A stretch of DNA of 64,000 nucleotides from Planctomycetales bacterium (GTDB taxonomy: Bacteria > Planctomycetota > Planctomycetia > Planctomycetales > Planctomycetaceae), in the NCBI GenBank assembly GCA_026400835.1, contig JAPLOA010000044.1:1-64000 (forward strand), read 5' to 3'. Under the pieces are notes generated by a model. That model was not told the origin of the DNA. It worked only from the letters and a program-made list of their open reading frames with translations, and searched no databases. Positions within the stretch are counted from its first letter, which is position 1. Every line of letters begins with the position of its first letter. Position numbers and translations under genes: made by a program. This document shows positions 16,736 to 26,530 of the stretch, piece after piece.

Positions 16736-17926
16736 TTAGTACTCCGCCAGAATTGCAACAACGGCCGTCTGGATTGGGCCTCCGGTGACTTCAATCTGGC
16801 CGTCAGCATGGACGTACACATCGACTTCGCTGCGGACGCCAAAATCCGGTAAGTAGATTCCGGGTTCGATCGTGAACAGAGTTTTGGGAAGAATTCTCCG
16901 AGACTCAATCGTTTCCAGATTATCCATGTGCGTGCCGTTGCCATGGACTTCCTGAGCAAGGTTGTGACCGGTGCGATGGCAGAAGTATTCTCCGTAGCCA
17001 GCTTTTTCGATGACGGACCGAACGGCGTCGTCGACTTCTCCGCCAGCGATGGAACGTTTCTCAGCGAAGGCGGCTTTGACGCAGGCGATGCCAGCATCTC
17101 GCGCGGCGGCGACGACATTAAACACCCTTGTGTATTTCTCGGGAACCGATGTCCCGACGTATCCTGTTCGAGTCAGGTCGCTGTAGCAGGCTCCCGGAGT
17201 TTTCTTTTTGGCCCACAGATCAATCAGGACAAATCGCCCTTCTCGAATGGTGGTGTCTGTCCCTGTGCCGGTTGAATAGTGAGGATTGCCGCCGTTCGCG
17301 TCGACCCCCACAATCGGCGGGCTGTACGTGGTTAGCTCGTGTTCCGCGAAGTGTCGCATGATTTCATCGCTGACTTCGGATTCCTCCACCGACCCGGTCG
17401 TGCGAATCCGATCAGCAATAAACTTCCAGGCTCGCGCGTAGGCTGCGTTGGTGACTTTGGAAGCCTCGAGATGGCTTTGAAGTTGTTCTTCCGACATCAC
17501 CGATTCGAACATGGAAATCAGGTCACCAGAAGAAACAACCTCCGCACCGAAGCTGCGGACAAGCTCAACGGTTCCTGCATCAACGCGGGAAATGTACGGG
17601 TTACCGTTGCGTGGTGAGTATTCCATGGCGACCTTTGAACTTCCCTTAACCATCGCCTCGATGCCGGCTTCCAGTTCCTGCCAGCGCAGATAAATTGTTT
17701 TGTCACCGGGCAGGTGGTCCAGCACATCTGTTTCAATACGATGGACCAGTTTCTGCGGAGTTCCTTTAGCAGGGATGAAGTAAAGGTACCGACGAGACGC
17801 ATAAAAGCCGTGCGGCATCTTCAGGACTCTTTGAGCCAGTACGTTGTTGCCGCGAAAGTCGTAAAGCAACCAGCCCTGAATTCCAGATTCGCGTAAGGCT
17901 GATTGAATCGCGGACAAATCAAACAT
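16736..17926 (-). CDS. M24 family metallopeptidase (Xaa-Pro aminopeptidase type)
   Basis: A 396-residue creatinase/prolidase-fold enzyme that removes N-terminal residues before proline. The N-terminal creatinase-like domain (to about 160) is followed by the pita-bread domain with all five metal ligands: Asp in VLIDLWAKK, Asp in YSDLTRTG, His in HRTGHNLAQ, Glu in TIEPGIY and Glu in VRSEVDVYV. No signal peptide is seen, so it is cytoplasmic. ATG 17926 is chosen over an earlier in-frame start at 17962, since MFDLSAIQSAL is the natural family start. It precedes the hydrolase gene in the same direction. Confidence 0.92.
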   Translation of the reverse strand: MFDLSAIQSALRESGIQGWLLYDFRGNNVLAQRVLKMPHGFYASRRYLYFIPAKGTPQKLVHRIETDVLDHLPGDKTIYLRWQELEAGIEAMVKGSSKVAMEYSPRNGNPYISRVDAGTVELVRSFGAEVVSSGDLISMFESVMSEEQLQSHLEASKVTNAAYARAWKFIADRIRTTGSVEESEVSDEIMRHFAEHELTTYSPPIVGVDANGGNPHYSTGTGTDTTIREGRFVLIDLWAKKKTPGACYSDLTRTGYVGTSVPEKYTRVFNVVAAARDAGIACVKAAFAEKRSIAGGEVDDAVRSVIEKAGYGEYFCHRTGHNLAQEVHGNGTHMDNLETIESRRILPKTLFTIEPGIYLPDFGVRSEVDVYVHADGQIEVTGGPIQTAVVAILAEY

Positions 17927-18168
17927 GGATAAATCTCTTGTTGAAAAGGAAATGCAGCACATTATCGGGGTACGAGCTGCGGGATTGTGTATTTAAAACG
18001 ACAACCTGGTCAAGGAATTGAAGGGAGTGAATGCTGTGGATTCGCTTGCAAGTATGAAGCAAATGCGTTTCCATGCGTGAAGGATATCAAGCGTGCCGCC
18101 AGAATCTTTGCGGCGCGGAATCTTCAGATGACTCCCCCCTCGAAACAATTCCCTCCCGGAGGCAACTC

Positions 18169-19680
18169 ATGAGCCAACTCAATCGTCGTCGATTTTTGAA
18201 AACCTCAGCGGCTGCCGCGTCCGCCGTAATGGCCGCTCCGGCTATTGGTCGAGCAGGGCAGTCCGCCAATGACAAGCTGGGCGTGGCGATTGTTGGCGTT
18301 AACGGCCGCGGCGGCGAGCACATCAACGAATTTCTGAATGATGAGCGTACGGAGATTCGCGTCATTGTGGATGTCGATGAAGCGGTCGCAAATCGTCGTT
18401 GTGACGATATCGAAAAGAAACAGGGCCTTCGCCCAAAACCGGTCAGCGACATGCGACGGGCATTTGAAGACAGCGCAATTGATCTTGTCAGCACGGCAAC
18501 TCCTAATCATTGGCATGCTTTGACCGGCATTTGGGCCATGCAGGCCGGCAAAGATGCTTATGTGGAGAAACCGGTTTGCCACAACGTCTATGAAGGAACA
18601 GCCCTGATCGCGGCGGCTCGCAAGTATGGTCGCATGTGTCAGGTGGGAACTCAGTGTCGCTCCAGCAAAGCCGTCATTGAAGCCGTCGCGTTTATGCGGA
18701 ACGGCGGTATTGGTGAAGTAAAGTTTGCTCGTGGACTGTGTTACAAGCGACGCAAGAGTATTGGTGCACGAGGGGACTATGCGATTCCTGCCAACGTGAA
18801 CTTTGACATGTGGAGTGGTCCGGCGACGCTGACCGACCCAAAATGTACTCGTGAAAAATTCCATTATGACTGGCACTGGCAGCGTCATTACGGCAACGGT
18901 GACCTCGGCAATCAAGGGCCGCACCAGACCGATGTTGCTCGCTGGGGTCTGGGCATTGATACTCACCCATCCACGATTCTGACCTACGGTGGTCGATTGG
19001 GATATCAGGCCGAGCGTAACGATCCGAATTATGTCGATGGTGGCGACACAGGAAATACCGAGGTCTCCATTTACGACTACGGCGACAAGTGTATGGTCTT
19101 TGAAACTCGAGGATTGTCCGTCGATGACAGCGACGATGAAGAACTCAACACATTGTTTCAAAGCAAGAGCGGAAACAAGGTCGGAGTTGTGTTCTATGGC
19201 AGCGAGGGAACTCTGGTTCAGGTCAGCTATGAGCACTGCCTTGTGTTCGACAAGGACATGAAAGTTGCGAAAGAGTTCAGGGGTGGCGGAGAGCACTTTA
19301 AGAACTTTGTTTCAGCCTGCCAGTCGCGCAAAGTCGAAGATCTGAATGCCGATGTTCGAGAAGGACACTTGTCTGCAGCGGTGAGTCATCTTGGCAACAT
19401 TTCCTACTACATGGGCGAAGAAAATCGAGTTGACATCAGCGACATCTCAGCTTTCCTGAAAGACGTGAAGAGTCTGGATGACAATGAGGTAACTTTGCAG
19501 CGAACGGTTAAGCATCTTGTTAAGAATGGAGTTGAGCTGGACAAGTACAAGATGTCACTGGGAGCCCTGCTGAAGTTCGATCCCGAGAAGGAAGTCTTCA
19601 CGAATAACGATGCGGCGAATGCGATGCTGACTCGTGAATACCGTGAGCCGTACGTGTGCCCTCGAGCCGACAAGGTCTGA
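18169..19680 (+). CDS. Gfo/Idh/MocA family oxidoreductase, Tat-exported
   Basis: A 503-residue NAD(P)-binding oxidoreductase. The N-terminus has a twin-arginine signal, NRRRFLKTSAAAASA, ending near AIGRAG. The Rossmann start follows, VAIVGVNGRGGEH, then the family EKP motif within DAYVEKPVCHN. C-terminal residues hold the substrate domain with YDWHWQRHYGNGDLGNQGPH, as in planctomycete members. Such proteins oxidise or epimerise sugars or inositols, here in the periplasm. ATG 18169 has GGAGG 7 nt upstream; an upstream in-frame start at 18073 would bury the signal. A terminator follows at 19711, so it is separate from the sulfatase although both suit sulfated polysaccharide use (inference). Confidence 0.93.
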   Translation: MSQLNRRRFLKTSAAAASAVMAAPAIGRAGQSANDKLGVAIVGVNGRGGEHINEFLNDERTEIRVIVDVDEAVANRRCDDIEKKQGLRPKPVSDMRRAFEDSAIDLVSTATPNHWHALTGIWAMQAGKDAYVEKPVCHNVYEGTALIAAARKYGRMCQVGTQCRSSKAVIEAVAFMRNGGIGEVKFARGLCYKRRKSIGARGDYAIPANVNFDMWSGPATLTDPKCTREKFHYDWHWQRHYGNGDLGNQGPHQTDVARWGLGIDTHPSTILTYGGRLGYQAERNDPNYVDGGDTGNTEVSIYDYGDKCMVFETRGLSVDDSDDEELNTLFQSKSGNKVGVVFYGSEGTLVQVSYEHCLVFDKDMKVAKEFRGGGEHFKNFVSACQSRKVEDLNADVREGHLSAAVSHLGNISYYMGEENRVDISDISAFLKDVKSLDDNEVTLQRTVKHLVKNGVELDKYKMSLGALLKFDPEKEVFTNNDAANAMLTREYREPYVCPRADKV

Positions 19681-19710
19681 TTCGAAACAGAAATCCGGTT
19701 CCACAATCGA

Positions 19711-19743
19711 AGCCCGGCAAGGCAAACAAGCCGGGCTTCTTTG
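19711..19743 (+). terminator. intrinsic terminator
   Basis: A perfect 8-bp stem, AGCCCGGC (19711-19718) with GCCGGGCT (19730-19737), an 11-nt loop and a short T-rich tail TTCTTTG. It lies 30 bp after the oxidoreductase stop. Confidence 0.82.
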
Positions 19744-19787
19744 CGTTGAAGAGCCCCTTTTTGAAGTCGCGTCTGAGGATCATGGTC

Positions 19788-21317
19788 ATGTGTAAAAGTT
19801 TACTGCTGGTCGTTGCTGCGTGGCTGATTACGAACGCGGTTGGGCGGGCCGAAGAAAAGCCGCGCCCGAATTTCCTGTTTGTGCTGGTTGATGATCAGTC
19901 ACCTTTTGATCTGAAGGTCTACAATCCTCGCTCTGAGCTACAAACACCGACGCTCGACAGAATGGCTGCTGAAGGCATGGTCTTCGACGGTGCCTATCAC
20001 ATGGGCTCGTTTATGGGAGCCGTCTGTACGCCATCTCGGCACATGATTATGTCCGGGCGGACAGTCTGGCATTTGCCGATATCGCCTCGAGCCAAAGAGG
20101 ATGGCCTTTGCCCCGATAATCCCGAGCAACACACGATCCCGGCAGTATTCAATCGAGCCGGCTATGACACGATGCGAACGTGCAAGCTGGGCAACAGCTA
20201 CGAAGCTGCGAACAAGTTGTTTGCAGTTCGGCGGGATGAAACAAAACGCGGGCCGACAGATGAGACCGGAAGTGCGTGGCATGCTGAGCAGGTGCTGGAG
20301 TATCTTCAGAATCGCCAGCGGACGGGCGATAAGGATCCGTTTCTGATCCACTTTGGTTTCTCACATCCGCATGATACGCGAGACGGAAAGCCGGAATTGC
20401 TGGCAAAGTATGGTGCGGTCAACCACAGTGATTCGACAACATTGCCTCCAGCAAATCCATTGGCCCCGAGGCTGCCTGTGAATTATCTGCCTGCACACCC
20501 GTTTCCGGATGGACATCCGGAATTGCGAGATGAAGTTGACGTAAGCGGTGTCTGGAAGAATCGCGATGAACGTACGATCCGCAATGAGTTGGGGCGTGAG
20601 TTCGCGTGCAGCGAAAACATCGATACTCAGATAGGTCGCGTCCTGAGGCAGCTCGAAGCCATGGGAGAAATCGACAACACATACATTGTCTACACCGCAG
20701 ACCACGGAATGGCGATCGGGCGTCATGGGCTGCAGGGCAAGCAGAATCTCTACGAGCACACCTGGCGAGTCCCGTTCATCGTTAAGGGGCCCGGCATAAA
20801 GCCCGGTACTCGCGCGATCGGAAACATCTACCTGATGGATCTCCTGCCGACTTTCTGTGATTTGGCTGGTTTGCGACCACCGGATTCCAGTGAAGGTATT
20901 ACTTTCAAACCTGTGCTGGCAGGCAGCAAAGAGATCGTTCGTGATGTGATGTACGGTGTGTACAACGGAGGAACGAAGCCGGGCATGAGGTGCGTGAAGA
21001 GAGGCGACTGGAAGCTCATAAAATACGACGTTCTGGATGGAAAGGTGCGGGAAACACAACTGTTTAATCTGAAGCAGAATCCGGACGAATTTTTGCCCGA
21101 ACATCAGAGCGAACAACTGGCGACATTGACCGGCGTTGCTCCGGAATCACATCAGACCAATCTCGCATCTGATCCGGCGTATGCAGCCCGGCTTGCAGAG
21201 ATGGAGTCGCTGCTGCTTGACGAAATGCGACGTCTTGATGATCCCTGGAGATTGTGGAATCAGCCAGACGGGGGGAAGGTGATTCCCGACAATAGAAAGC
21301 AATCCCGAAAAAAGTAG
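19788..21317 (+). CDS. secreted Cys-type sulfatase
   Basis: A 509-residue arylsulfatase-superfamily protein with a signal peptide (residues 1-20, cleaved after GRA). The metal site starts FVLVDDQSPFD. The sulfatase signature CTPSRHMIMSGR places the formylglycine-forming Cys at residue 80. Later metal residues lie in YTADHGMAIGRHGLQGKQ. Such choline-sulfatase/iduronate-sulfatase-like enzymes are abundant in planctomycetes and remove sulfate from algal or animal polysaccharides. Activity needs a formylglycine-generating enzyme not found here. ATG 19788 has GAGGA 8 nt upstream; ATG 19782 is close to the same site. Confidence 0.94.
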   Translation: MCKSLLLVVAAWLITNAVGRAEEKPRPNFLFVLVDDQSPFDLKVYNPRSELQTPTLDRMAAEGMVFDGAYHMGSFMGAVCTPSRHMIMSGRTVWHLPISPRAKEDGLCPDNPEQHTIPAVFNRAGYDTMRTCKLGNSYEAANKLFAVRRDETKRGPTDETGSAWHAEQVLEYLQNRQRTGDKDPFLIHFGFSHPHDTRDGKPELLAKYGAVNHSDSTTLPPANPLAPRLPVNYLPAHPFPDGHPELRDEVDVSGVWKNRDERTIRNELGREFACSENIDTQIGRVLRQLEAMGEIDNTYIVYTADHGMAIGRHGLQGKQNLYEHTWRVPFIVKGPGIKPGTRAIGNIYLMDLLPTFCDLAGLRPPDSSEGITFKPVLAGSKEIVRDVMYGVYNGGTKPGMRCVKRGDWKLIKYDVLDGKVRETQLFNLKQNPDEFLPEHQSEQLATLTGVAPESHQTNLASDPAYAARLAEMESLLLDEMRRLDDPWRLWNQPDGGKVIPDNRKQSRKK

Positions 21318-21533
21318 GACGCTTGAGACGAGAGTAGTCTCTGGTCGCCTTCCAGGCGTTCAGTGCGTATGGCGAGGTTGCAAACTCGGAAATTCCGTGC
21401 TGGCGGTTATCCTCAACAGAATCAGAATCGGCTGCAGTGAATTCTCCATTCAATGCAGCCGTGGAATCATACAGCAGACAAGCCTGCCGCTTTATCGCGT
21501 GAGAAGCCCGCCAACATGCTTTGGCAATTATCC

Positions 21534-22016
21534 TTAGCCAATGCGTTCGGTGCTGCGGACACCGAAACGAACGGACTTGATGTGTTCTTCGATTTCTTCC
21601 TCGTCATTGCTCTCGACGTCGGCCATGAATTCGCGGCGATGGAACTCAACCTGTTCGTTCGGTGTATTGTTTCTCATTCGTTCGTCGGTTAACAGGAATG
21701 TTTCGTCGGGCTGGCGAACGAAGAACATGCGGAACCAGAGCATCTGCTCCACGTTTTTCTGGGGAGCATCAAGGCGAATTCGCATGCCCTGTTCGTACCA
21801 CTCAAACAACATGCCGAAGAAGCCGCTCGGGATGTATTTGACTGCGGAAAGATCGACACCGATCGCGCGGTAGCCATCTCTCTCAATCAAAGCAGTAAGG
21901 GCCTCTCGAAGCAAAGCCAGATCGGCTCCATCCCAGATCTCCATGTCTTCCAGCGATACGACCGCAAAGTCATTTTCAATGCGAACGGTCAGACGCTGCT
22001 TCTTTCTTGAACTCAT
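21534..22016 (-). CDS. STAS-domain (anti-anti-sigma-like) protein
   Basis: A 160-residue protein whose first 110 residues fit a STAS domain: VRIENDFAVVSLEDMEIWDG, then IGVDLSAVKYIPSGFFGML, where the Ser before Gly matches the phosphorylatable Ser of SpoIIAA-type antagonists. The usual preceding Asp is replaced. The C-terminal 50 residues are acidic (DVESNDEEEIEEH) and unlike STAS. It may take part in partner switching with an anti-sigma kinase, but none is nearby. Start choice between 22016 and 22022 is uncertain; 22016 has GGGAA at better spacing. Confidence 0.72.
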   Translation of the reverse strand: MSSRKKQRLTVRIENDFAVVSLEDMEIWDGADLALLREALTALIERDGYRAIGVDLSAVKYIPSGFFGMLFEWYEQGMRIRLDAPQKNVEQMLWFRMFFVRQPDETFLLTDERMRNNTPNEQVEFHRREFMADVESNDEEEIEEHIKSVRFGVRSTERIG

Positions 22017-22539
22017 CGCCATCTTTCCCAGAATGGATTGTTCACTTTCACCACCATGTTCGTCGGGGCGAGATTGATGATGCAAAGGGTGAACCGAACG
22101 GAGACGAATTCGTGGGGTAGAAGCTAACTGAGTTGCAAGTGGAATTCAGGAAGAAGTTTACGTCAATACTGTTCGCGTGGCAGCGCGCCAATCCGAAAAT
22201 GACACCGTTGCCAAGTTACGACACCTGGTCCACAGATTGAGGTGAATGGTCAACAATTTGATGCTTCCCTTGTTCAGTCGACGAGAGACAGCCGAACACT
22301 CTCTGAGTTGACATTGACGCAAAGAACTCCTCACGTTTTCTGGCAGTAACGCAGAAACCTTGTGCCGCGAATGCACCTTGAAGGATCCTGCCACGATGTC
22401 TTGAGGATTCAATGACTTCGCGATGCAGCCGTTTCCTGAGCCGGATCTGAGACAACATCCGAGCAATTACGTCGGATTTAGAGCGACAATTGGCAGCAGA
22501 CCGCCGCAAGCGTTGAGACACGGTCTCACTTTTGTGCAT
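22017..22539. other. intergenic region, no supported gene
   Basis: This gap lies between the divergent STAS and SufR-like genes. Frames exist on the minus strand, but their sequence is basic, compositionally odd and lacks a good start site. I see nothing else until the dyads at 22540. Confidence 0.5.
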
Positions 22540-22587
22540 TTCTGGCATAGTTAATTGCCAGAATGTAATTGCTCGATAACATTCGAG
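22540..22587. promoter_or_regulatory. two perfect dyads upstream of sufR-like gene
   Basis: TTCTGGCA (22540-22547) and TGCCAGAA (22556-22563) form a perfect inverted repeat with an 8-bp spacer. CTCGA (22572-22576) and TCGAG (22583-22587) form another with a 6-bp spacer. They lie 47-94 bp before the regulator start and are candidate operators for it or for another repressor. Confidence 0.5.
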
Positions 22588-22633
22588 GGGATAGGAGTTT
22601 TTCCGCCACTTGTTTGGGTTTCCAGGTTTATCA

Positions 22634-23344
22634 ATGTCTTCCCCCCTTGATGCACGCGATCGCGAGATTCTTGAGCATCTTCATCAGTGCGCTGGTGGGG
22701 ACATTCAGGCGTTGTGCGATGTCTTGGGTGTCACAAGGACGGCGATTCGCCAGCGAATTGCTCGACTTGAAGGGGCAGGGCTGATTTCTTCTGAACTTCA
22801 GGGTCAAAGCCGAGGCCGTCCTCGCCTGGTTTACCGAGTGACTGCGGAGGGAATGCACGAACTGGGCGAAAACTACCGTGAATTGGCAGTAGTTTTGTGG
22901 GAAGTAATCACTGGCTATGAAGACCAGAATGTCCGAAGTTCGCTTTTGGGGCAAGTTCGGAATTCACTGGCAGAGCGGTTTCGGCGGCAACTGGTCGGAT
23001 GTGACTCGGTAGACGAGCGGCTTGATCAGTTAGCCAGCGAAATGAAGTCGAGTGGCTTTAACATCGAGAGTGATCATTCCGGGGGACTGCGAATACTGCG
23101 GGAAACCTCCTGCCCGTTTCCGATGCTGGCGGACGTCGACGAGGCGATTTGTCAGGTGGAGCGGGAAGTGTTGCAGCAGGTTTTGGGGGCTCCGGTTGAA
23201 TTTCGGTCACGCTGCAGAGACGGTCAGGGCTGTTGCGAATTCCAGGTGATGGGTGGTCCGGATTTGTTGGGTGTCGCTGCGGGCAGCGTGGGTGTTCAGT
23301 CCCTGGAAACTTCCGGGGGCGATTGCAAGACAGAGGCGTGCTGA
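22634..23344 (+). CDS. SufR-like Fe-S-sensing transcriptional repressor
   Basis: A 236-residue regulator. Residues about 8-70 form a winged helix with LCDVLGVTRTAIRQRIARLE and a wing GRPRLVYRVT. The C-terminal half has a Cys set typical of cluster-binding SufR-type proteins: Cys in SCPFPMLADVDEAIC (C-X12-C), then 20 residues later CRDGQGCCEF. SufR of cyanobacteria and actinobacteria binds an Fe-S cluster and represses suf genes when clusters are sufficient. Its position directly upstream of suf genes supports that role. ATG 22634 with CCAGG 7 nt upstream is preferred over TTG 22610. Dyads upstream suggest autoregulation (inference). Confidence 0.82.
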   Translation: MSSPLDARDREILEHLHQCAGGDIQALCDVLGVTRTAIRQRIARLEGAGLISSELQGQSRGRPRLVYRVTAEGMHELGENYRELAVVLWEVITGYEDQNVRSSLLGQVRNSLAERFRRQLVGCDSVDERLDQLASEMKSSGFNIESDHSGGLRILRETSCPFPMLADVDEAICQVEREVLQQVLGAPVEFRSRCRDGQGCCEFQVMGGPDLLGVAAGSVGVQSLETSGGDCKTEAC

Positions 23345-23438
23345 TAGAGTGCTGATTGCACTTCCGGCGATGTGGCAGTCGCGGGATTCAGTCAGTGCTT
23401 TTTAGTTAATAGATGTTCTGGCAAGAGGTTTGAGCGTC

Positions 23439-23975
23439 ATGACATGGATTGAAGGTCGATTCGAAGAGAACGTGATCACCACGACAATGGAGCAGGCCAT
23501 GAATTGGGGCCAGCAGTCCAGCATTTGGCCGATGACGTTCGGGCTTGCCTGTTGTGCGATCGAGATGATGGCTGCAGGGGCCAGTAAATATGATATGGAC
23601 AGGTTCGGTGCGGGAGCATTCCGTGCAACTCCTCGACAGGCCGACCTGATGATTGTTGCCGGGACTGTAACGTTCAAGATGGCAAGTCGTGTTCGACGAC
23701 TTTACGAACAGATGCCGGATCCGAAATACGTGATTGCAATGGGTGCCTGCACTGTGGGTGGCGGGCCTTATTTCAAGCACGGTTATCATGTGGTTAAGGG
23801 TGTGGATCTTGTTGTCCCGGTTGACGTTTATGTTCCCGGGTGTCCTCCGCGTCCGGAAGCTCTTCTTGAAGGACTGATGCGGATTCAGGACAAGATCAAG
23901 GCTCGCAAAGTGACACGTGGTGAAATGGCTCTGCCAGTTCCGCATCACTCGGGTTACTCCGCTTTGAATGTTTGA
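23439..23975 (+). CDS. nuoB: NADH-quinone oxidoreductase subunit B (NuoB)
   Basis: A 178-residue NuoB/PSST subunit that holds cluster N2, the last Fe-S centre before quinone in complex I. Ligand cysteines are visible in [10 protein letters not shown] (adjacent Cys pair), MGACTVGGG and [20 protein letters not shown] and [14 protein letters not shown] are family hallmarks. Complex I genes normally form a nuoA-N cluster, but here nuoB stands alone between the SufR-like gene and sufC. It could be the sole nuoB of a scattered nuo set, or a paralogue. ATG 23439 is preferred over TTG 23430; AGAGG lies 10 nt upstream. Confidence 0.93.
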   Translation: MTWIEGRFEENVITTTMEQAMNWGQQSSIWPMTFGLACCAIEMMAAGASKYDMDRFGAGAFRATPRQADLMIVAGTVTFKMASRVRRLYEQMPDPKYVIAMGACTVGGGPYFKHGYHVVKGVDLVVPVDVYVPGCPPRPEALLEGLMRIQDKIKARKVTRGEMALPVPHHSGYSALNV

Positions 23976-24122
23976 TTGCCACCCGATAACGAGTTGCAAT
24001 TCCGGCACTGCCACGGCCGGATCTATGATTGAATCAAGCTGACTGAATTCCAGATTGTTAATGTCAGTACTTTGGTCATTTTCAGACCTGGTGCTGTGCA
24101 CATTTGAGGAAGTGTGGTTGCG

Positions 24123-24932
24123 ATGAGTGCTGTGTTGAAGATTTCCGATCTGCATGTCAATGTGGGTGAGACGCCGATTCTGAAGGGCGTCAATATGGAG
24201 ATTCGTCAGGGCGAAGTCCACGCCTTGATGGGTCCGAATGGATCAGGCAAGAGTACGCTCGCTTATGCTCTGGCCGGGCATCCGAATTATACAGTAACTG
24301 ACGGCTCGATCGAGATTGACGGAGTCAATGTCACGGAGATGGAAGCCGATGAGCGTGCTCGTCTCGGAATGTTCCTCGCGTTTCAGTATCCTGTGGTGAT
24401 CCCGGGAGTGAAGGTCGCCGACTTCCTGCGTCATGCTGTTTCGAACATCCGCAATCCTGATCGTAAGGAAGGCGAAGGCCTGATCGGGATGCGTGAGTTC
24501 CGCAAGGAAATCCGCGAACGAATGAATGAACTGGGCATGGACCCGGAGTTTGCTCGCCGATACCTGAACGACGGTTTCTCTGGCGGTGAAAAGAAACGCA
24601 TGGAGATTCTGCAGCTTGCTATGTTGCAGCCGCGATTTGCGATCCTTGATGAAACAGACAGCGGTCTCGACAGTGATGCTGTCCGCGTGGTCAGCGAAGG
24701 ATTGGCAAAGCTCTCCGGTCCTCAGATGGGCGTGCTGATCATTACCCACCACGAGCGATTGCTCGAATTCAATCCGCCACAGTTTACCCATGTTATGCTG
24801 GGTGGCCGGATTGTTGAGACTGGTGATGCGTCGCTTGCGAATGAATTGCATGCCAACGGATACGCGACGGTTCGTGCTCGCCATCCGGAAGCGGCCGCTG
24901 AAAATGCCAAGGCTGAAGCTGCTGCTGTCTGA
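24123..24932 (+). CDS. sufC: Fe-S cluster assembly ATPase SufC
   Basis: A 269-residue soluble ABC-type ATPase of the SUF system. Walker A GPNGSGKST is at residues 37-45, the SufC-type signature FSGGEKKRMEI starts at 152, and Walker B with FAILDETDSGLDSDA follows. SufC binds SufB and SufD and drives opening of the scaffold for cluster assembly. The Ala/Glu-rich C-terminal tail of about 20 residues is an addition. GTG 24114 is an alternative start. It heads the sufC-sufB-(toxin-antitoxin)-sufD series, with 79 bp to sufB. Confidence 0.97.
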   Translation: MSAVLKISDLHVNVGETPILKGVNMEIRQGEVHALMGPNGSGKSTLAYALAGHPNYTVTDGSIEIDGVNVTEMEADERARLGMFLAFQYPVVIPGVKVADFLRHAVSNIRNPDRKEGEGLIGMREFRKEIRERMNELGMDPEFARRYLNDGFSGGEKKRMEILQLAMLQPRFAILDETDSGLDSDAVRVVSEGLAKLSGPQMGVLIITHHERLLEFNPPQFTHVMLGGRIVETGDASLANELHANGYATVRARHPEAAAENAKAEAAAV

Positions 24933-25011
24933 TCTTCGACTGATTGTGGACCATTGAAGTTCATCCTGGTCTGCACGTGAATCCTCCAACAAAATAAAGT
25001 GAGTAGATCAC

Positions 25012-26427
25012 ATGTCAACTGATACTCCGGTCAAGAACGATGTGGAATTTGGGTCGTACAAATACGGCTTTCACGATTCGATGGATAACTATGCATTCAA
25101 GAGCCGAAAAGGCCTGGATGCTCAGATTGTGCGACAGATTTCTGAGCTGAAAAATGAGCCAGCCTGGATGACCGAATTCCGTTTGGAATCTCTGGCCATT
25201 TTCGAATCTCGCCCAATGCCGAACTGGGGCGGAGATATGACGGACCTGAACTTTCAGGACATTTTCTACTACATGAAGGCTGCTAATGAGCAGGAGACTT
25301 CATGGGAAGATGTCCCGGAAGAGATTCGGCGCACCTACGATCGACTGGGGATTCCTGAGGCAGAAAAGAAGTATCTCTCCGGAGTGAAGGCGCAGTACGA
25401 CTCTGAAGTGGTCTACGGAAGCCTTCAGGAAGACCTGTCAAAGCAGGGCGTGATATTCACAGACACTGACTCTGCTCTGCGAGATCATCCGGAACTGTTC
25501 CGTGAATACTTTGGGACCGTAATTCCTCCCGGGGACAACAAGTTCGCTGCCCTGAATTCGGCAGTGTGGTCAGGAGGGTCGTTCATCTACGTTCCGAAGG
25601 GCGTAAAGATCGAGTTTCCACTGCAGGCCTATTTCCGCATCAACAGCCAGAATATGGGCCAGTTTGAGCGAACCTTGATCATCGTCGACGAAGGGGCCGC
25701 GATTCATTACGTTGAAGGTTGTACAGCTCCGACCTACAGCAGCAACAGTCTGCATTCCGCAGTTGTTGAAATCATTGTGAAACGTGGGGCACGTTGTCGC
25801 TATACGACGATCCAGAACTGGTCCAGCAACGTCTATAACCTCGTGACCAAACGAGCGATGGCGTACGGCGACTCATTGATGGAATGGATCGACGGAAATC
25901 TCGGTTCCAAGCTGACCATGAAGTATCCGGCCATCTGGTTGATGGAGCCGGGAGCTCGCGGGGAAACTCTGTCGATTGCGTTCGCGGGTGAAGGTCAGCA
26001 CCAGGATGCCGGAGCCAAAATGGTTCACTGTGCTCCGAATACCTCCAGCCGCATCATCAGCAAGAGCATCTCCAAGAGTGGCGGTCGGTCAAGTTACCGT
26101 GGCCTTGTGAAGGTTCACAAGGACGCTGTGAATTGTCGCTCGTATGTGGTTTGCGATGCACTGATTCTGGATCCCGCCAGCCGAAGCGATACGTATCCCT
26201 ACATCGAAGTTGAAGAAGAAAACGTTGCCATTGAGCACGAAGCCAGCGTTTCCAAGATTGCTGAAGAGCAGTTGTTCTATCTGATGAGTCGTGGTCTGTC
26301 GGAAGCAGAAGCTTCGGCCATGATCGTGACTGGCTTCATCGAGCCGCTCGTGAAAGAGCTGCCGATGGAATACGCGGTGGAACTGAATCGGCTGATCGAG
26401 TTGCAGATGGAAGGCTCGGTTGGTTAG
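25012..26427 (+). CDS. sufB: Fe-S cluster assembly scaffold SufB
   Basis: The 471-residue SufB scaffold, the usual length. It shows [17 protein letters not shown], the beta-helix core with [33 protein letters not shown], and the terminal [19 protein letters not shown]. Cys382 in NCRSYVVCD probably corresponds to the essential interface Cys near the SufB-SufD contact. SufBC2D builds [4Fe-4S] clusters in the cytoplasm. The downstream sufD is separated from it by a toxin-antitoxin pair. Confidence 0.97.
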   Translation: MSTDTPVKNDVEFGSYKYGFHDSMDNYAFKSRKGLDAQIVRQISELKNEPAWMTEFRLESLAIFESRPMPNWGGDMTDLNFQDIFYYMKAANEQETSWEDVPEEIRRTYDRLGIPEAEKKYLSGVKAQYDSEVVYGSLQEDLSKQGVIFTDTDSALRDHPELFREYFGTVIPPGDNKFAALNSAVWSGGSFIYVPKGVKIEFPLQAYFRINSQNMGQFERTLIIVDEGAAIHYVEGCTAPTYSSNSLHSAVVEIIVKRGARCRYTTIQNWSSNVYNLVTKRAMAYGDSLMEWIDGNLGSKLTMKYPAIWLMEPGARGETLSIAFAGEGQHQDAGAKMVHCAPNTSSRIISKSISKSGGRSSYRGLVKVHKDAVNCRSYVVCDALILDPASRSDTYPYIEVEEENVAIEHEASVSKIAEEQLFYLMSRGLSEAEASAMIVTGFIEPLVKELPMEYAVELNRLIELQMEGSVG

Positions 26428-26530
26428 ATAACGAGGCGAGCGGCAGGGCGTCAGCCCTCCAAGCTTTTGCGGCAACTTCCGCTGTTGACTGACGGTCAGC
26501 CACTCCTCGTTGGGATTTGGAGAAATCGCC

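Noticed and set aside
18205-19296. 363-codon minus-strand frame
   Set aside because: Antisense to the Gfo/Idh/MocA gene; no ribosome binding site and no recognisable motif.
22158-22548. Minus-strand frames of about 100 codons between the STAS and SufR-like genes
   Set aside because: Cys/Arg/Ser-rich, no start site, and they overlap each other in different frames.
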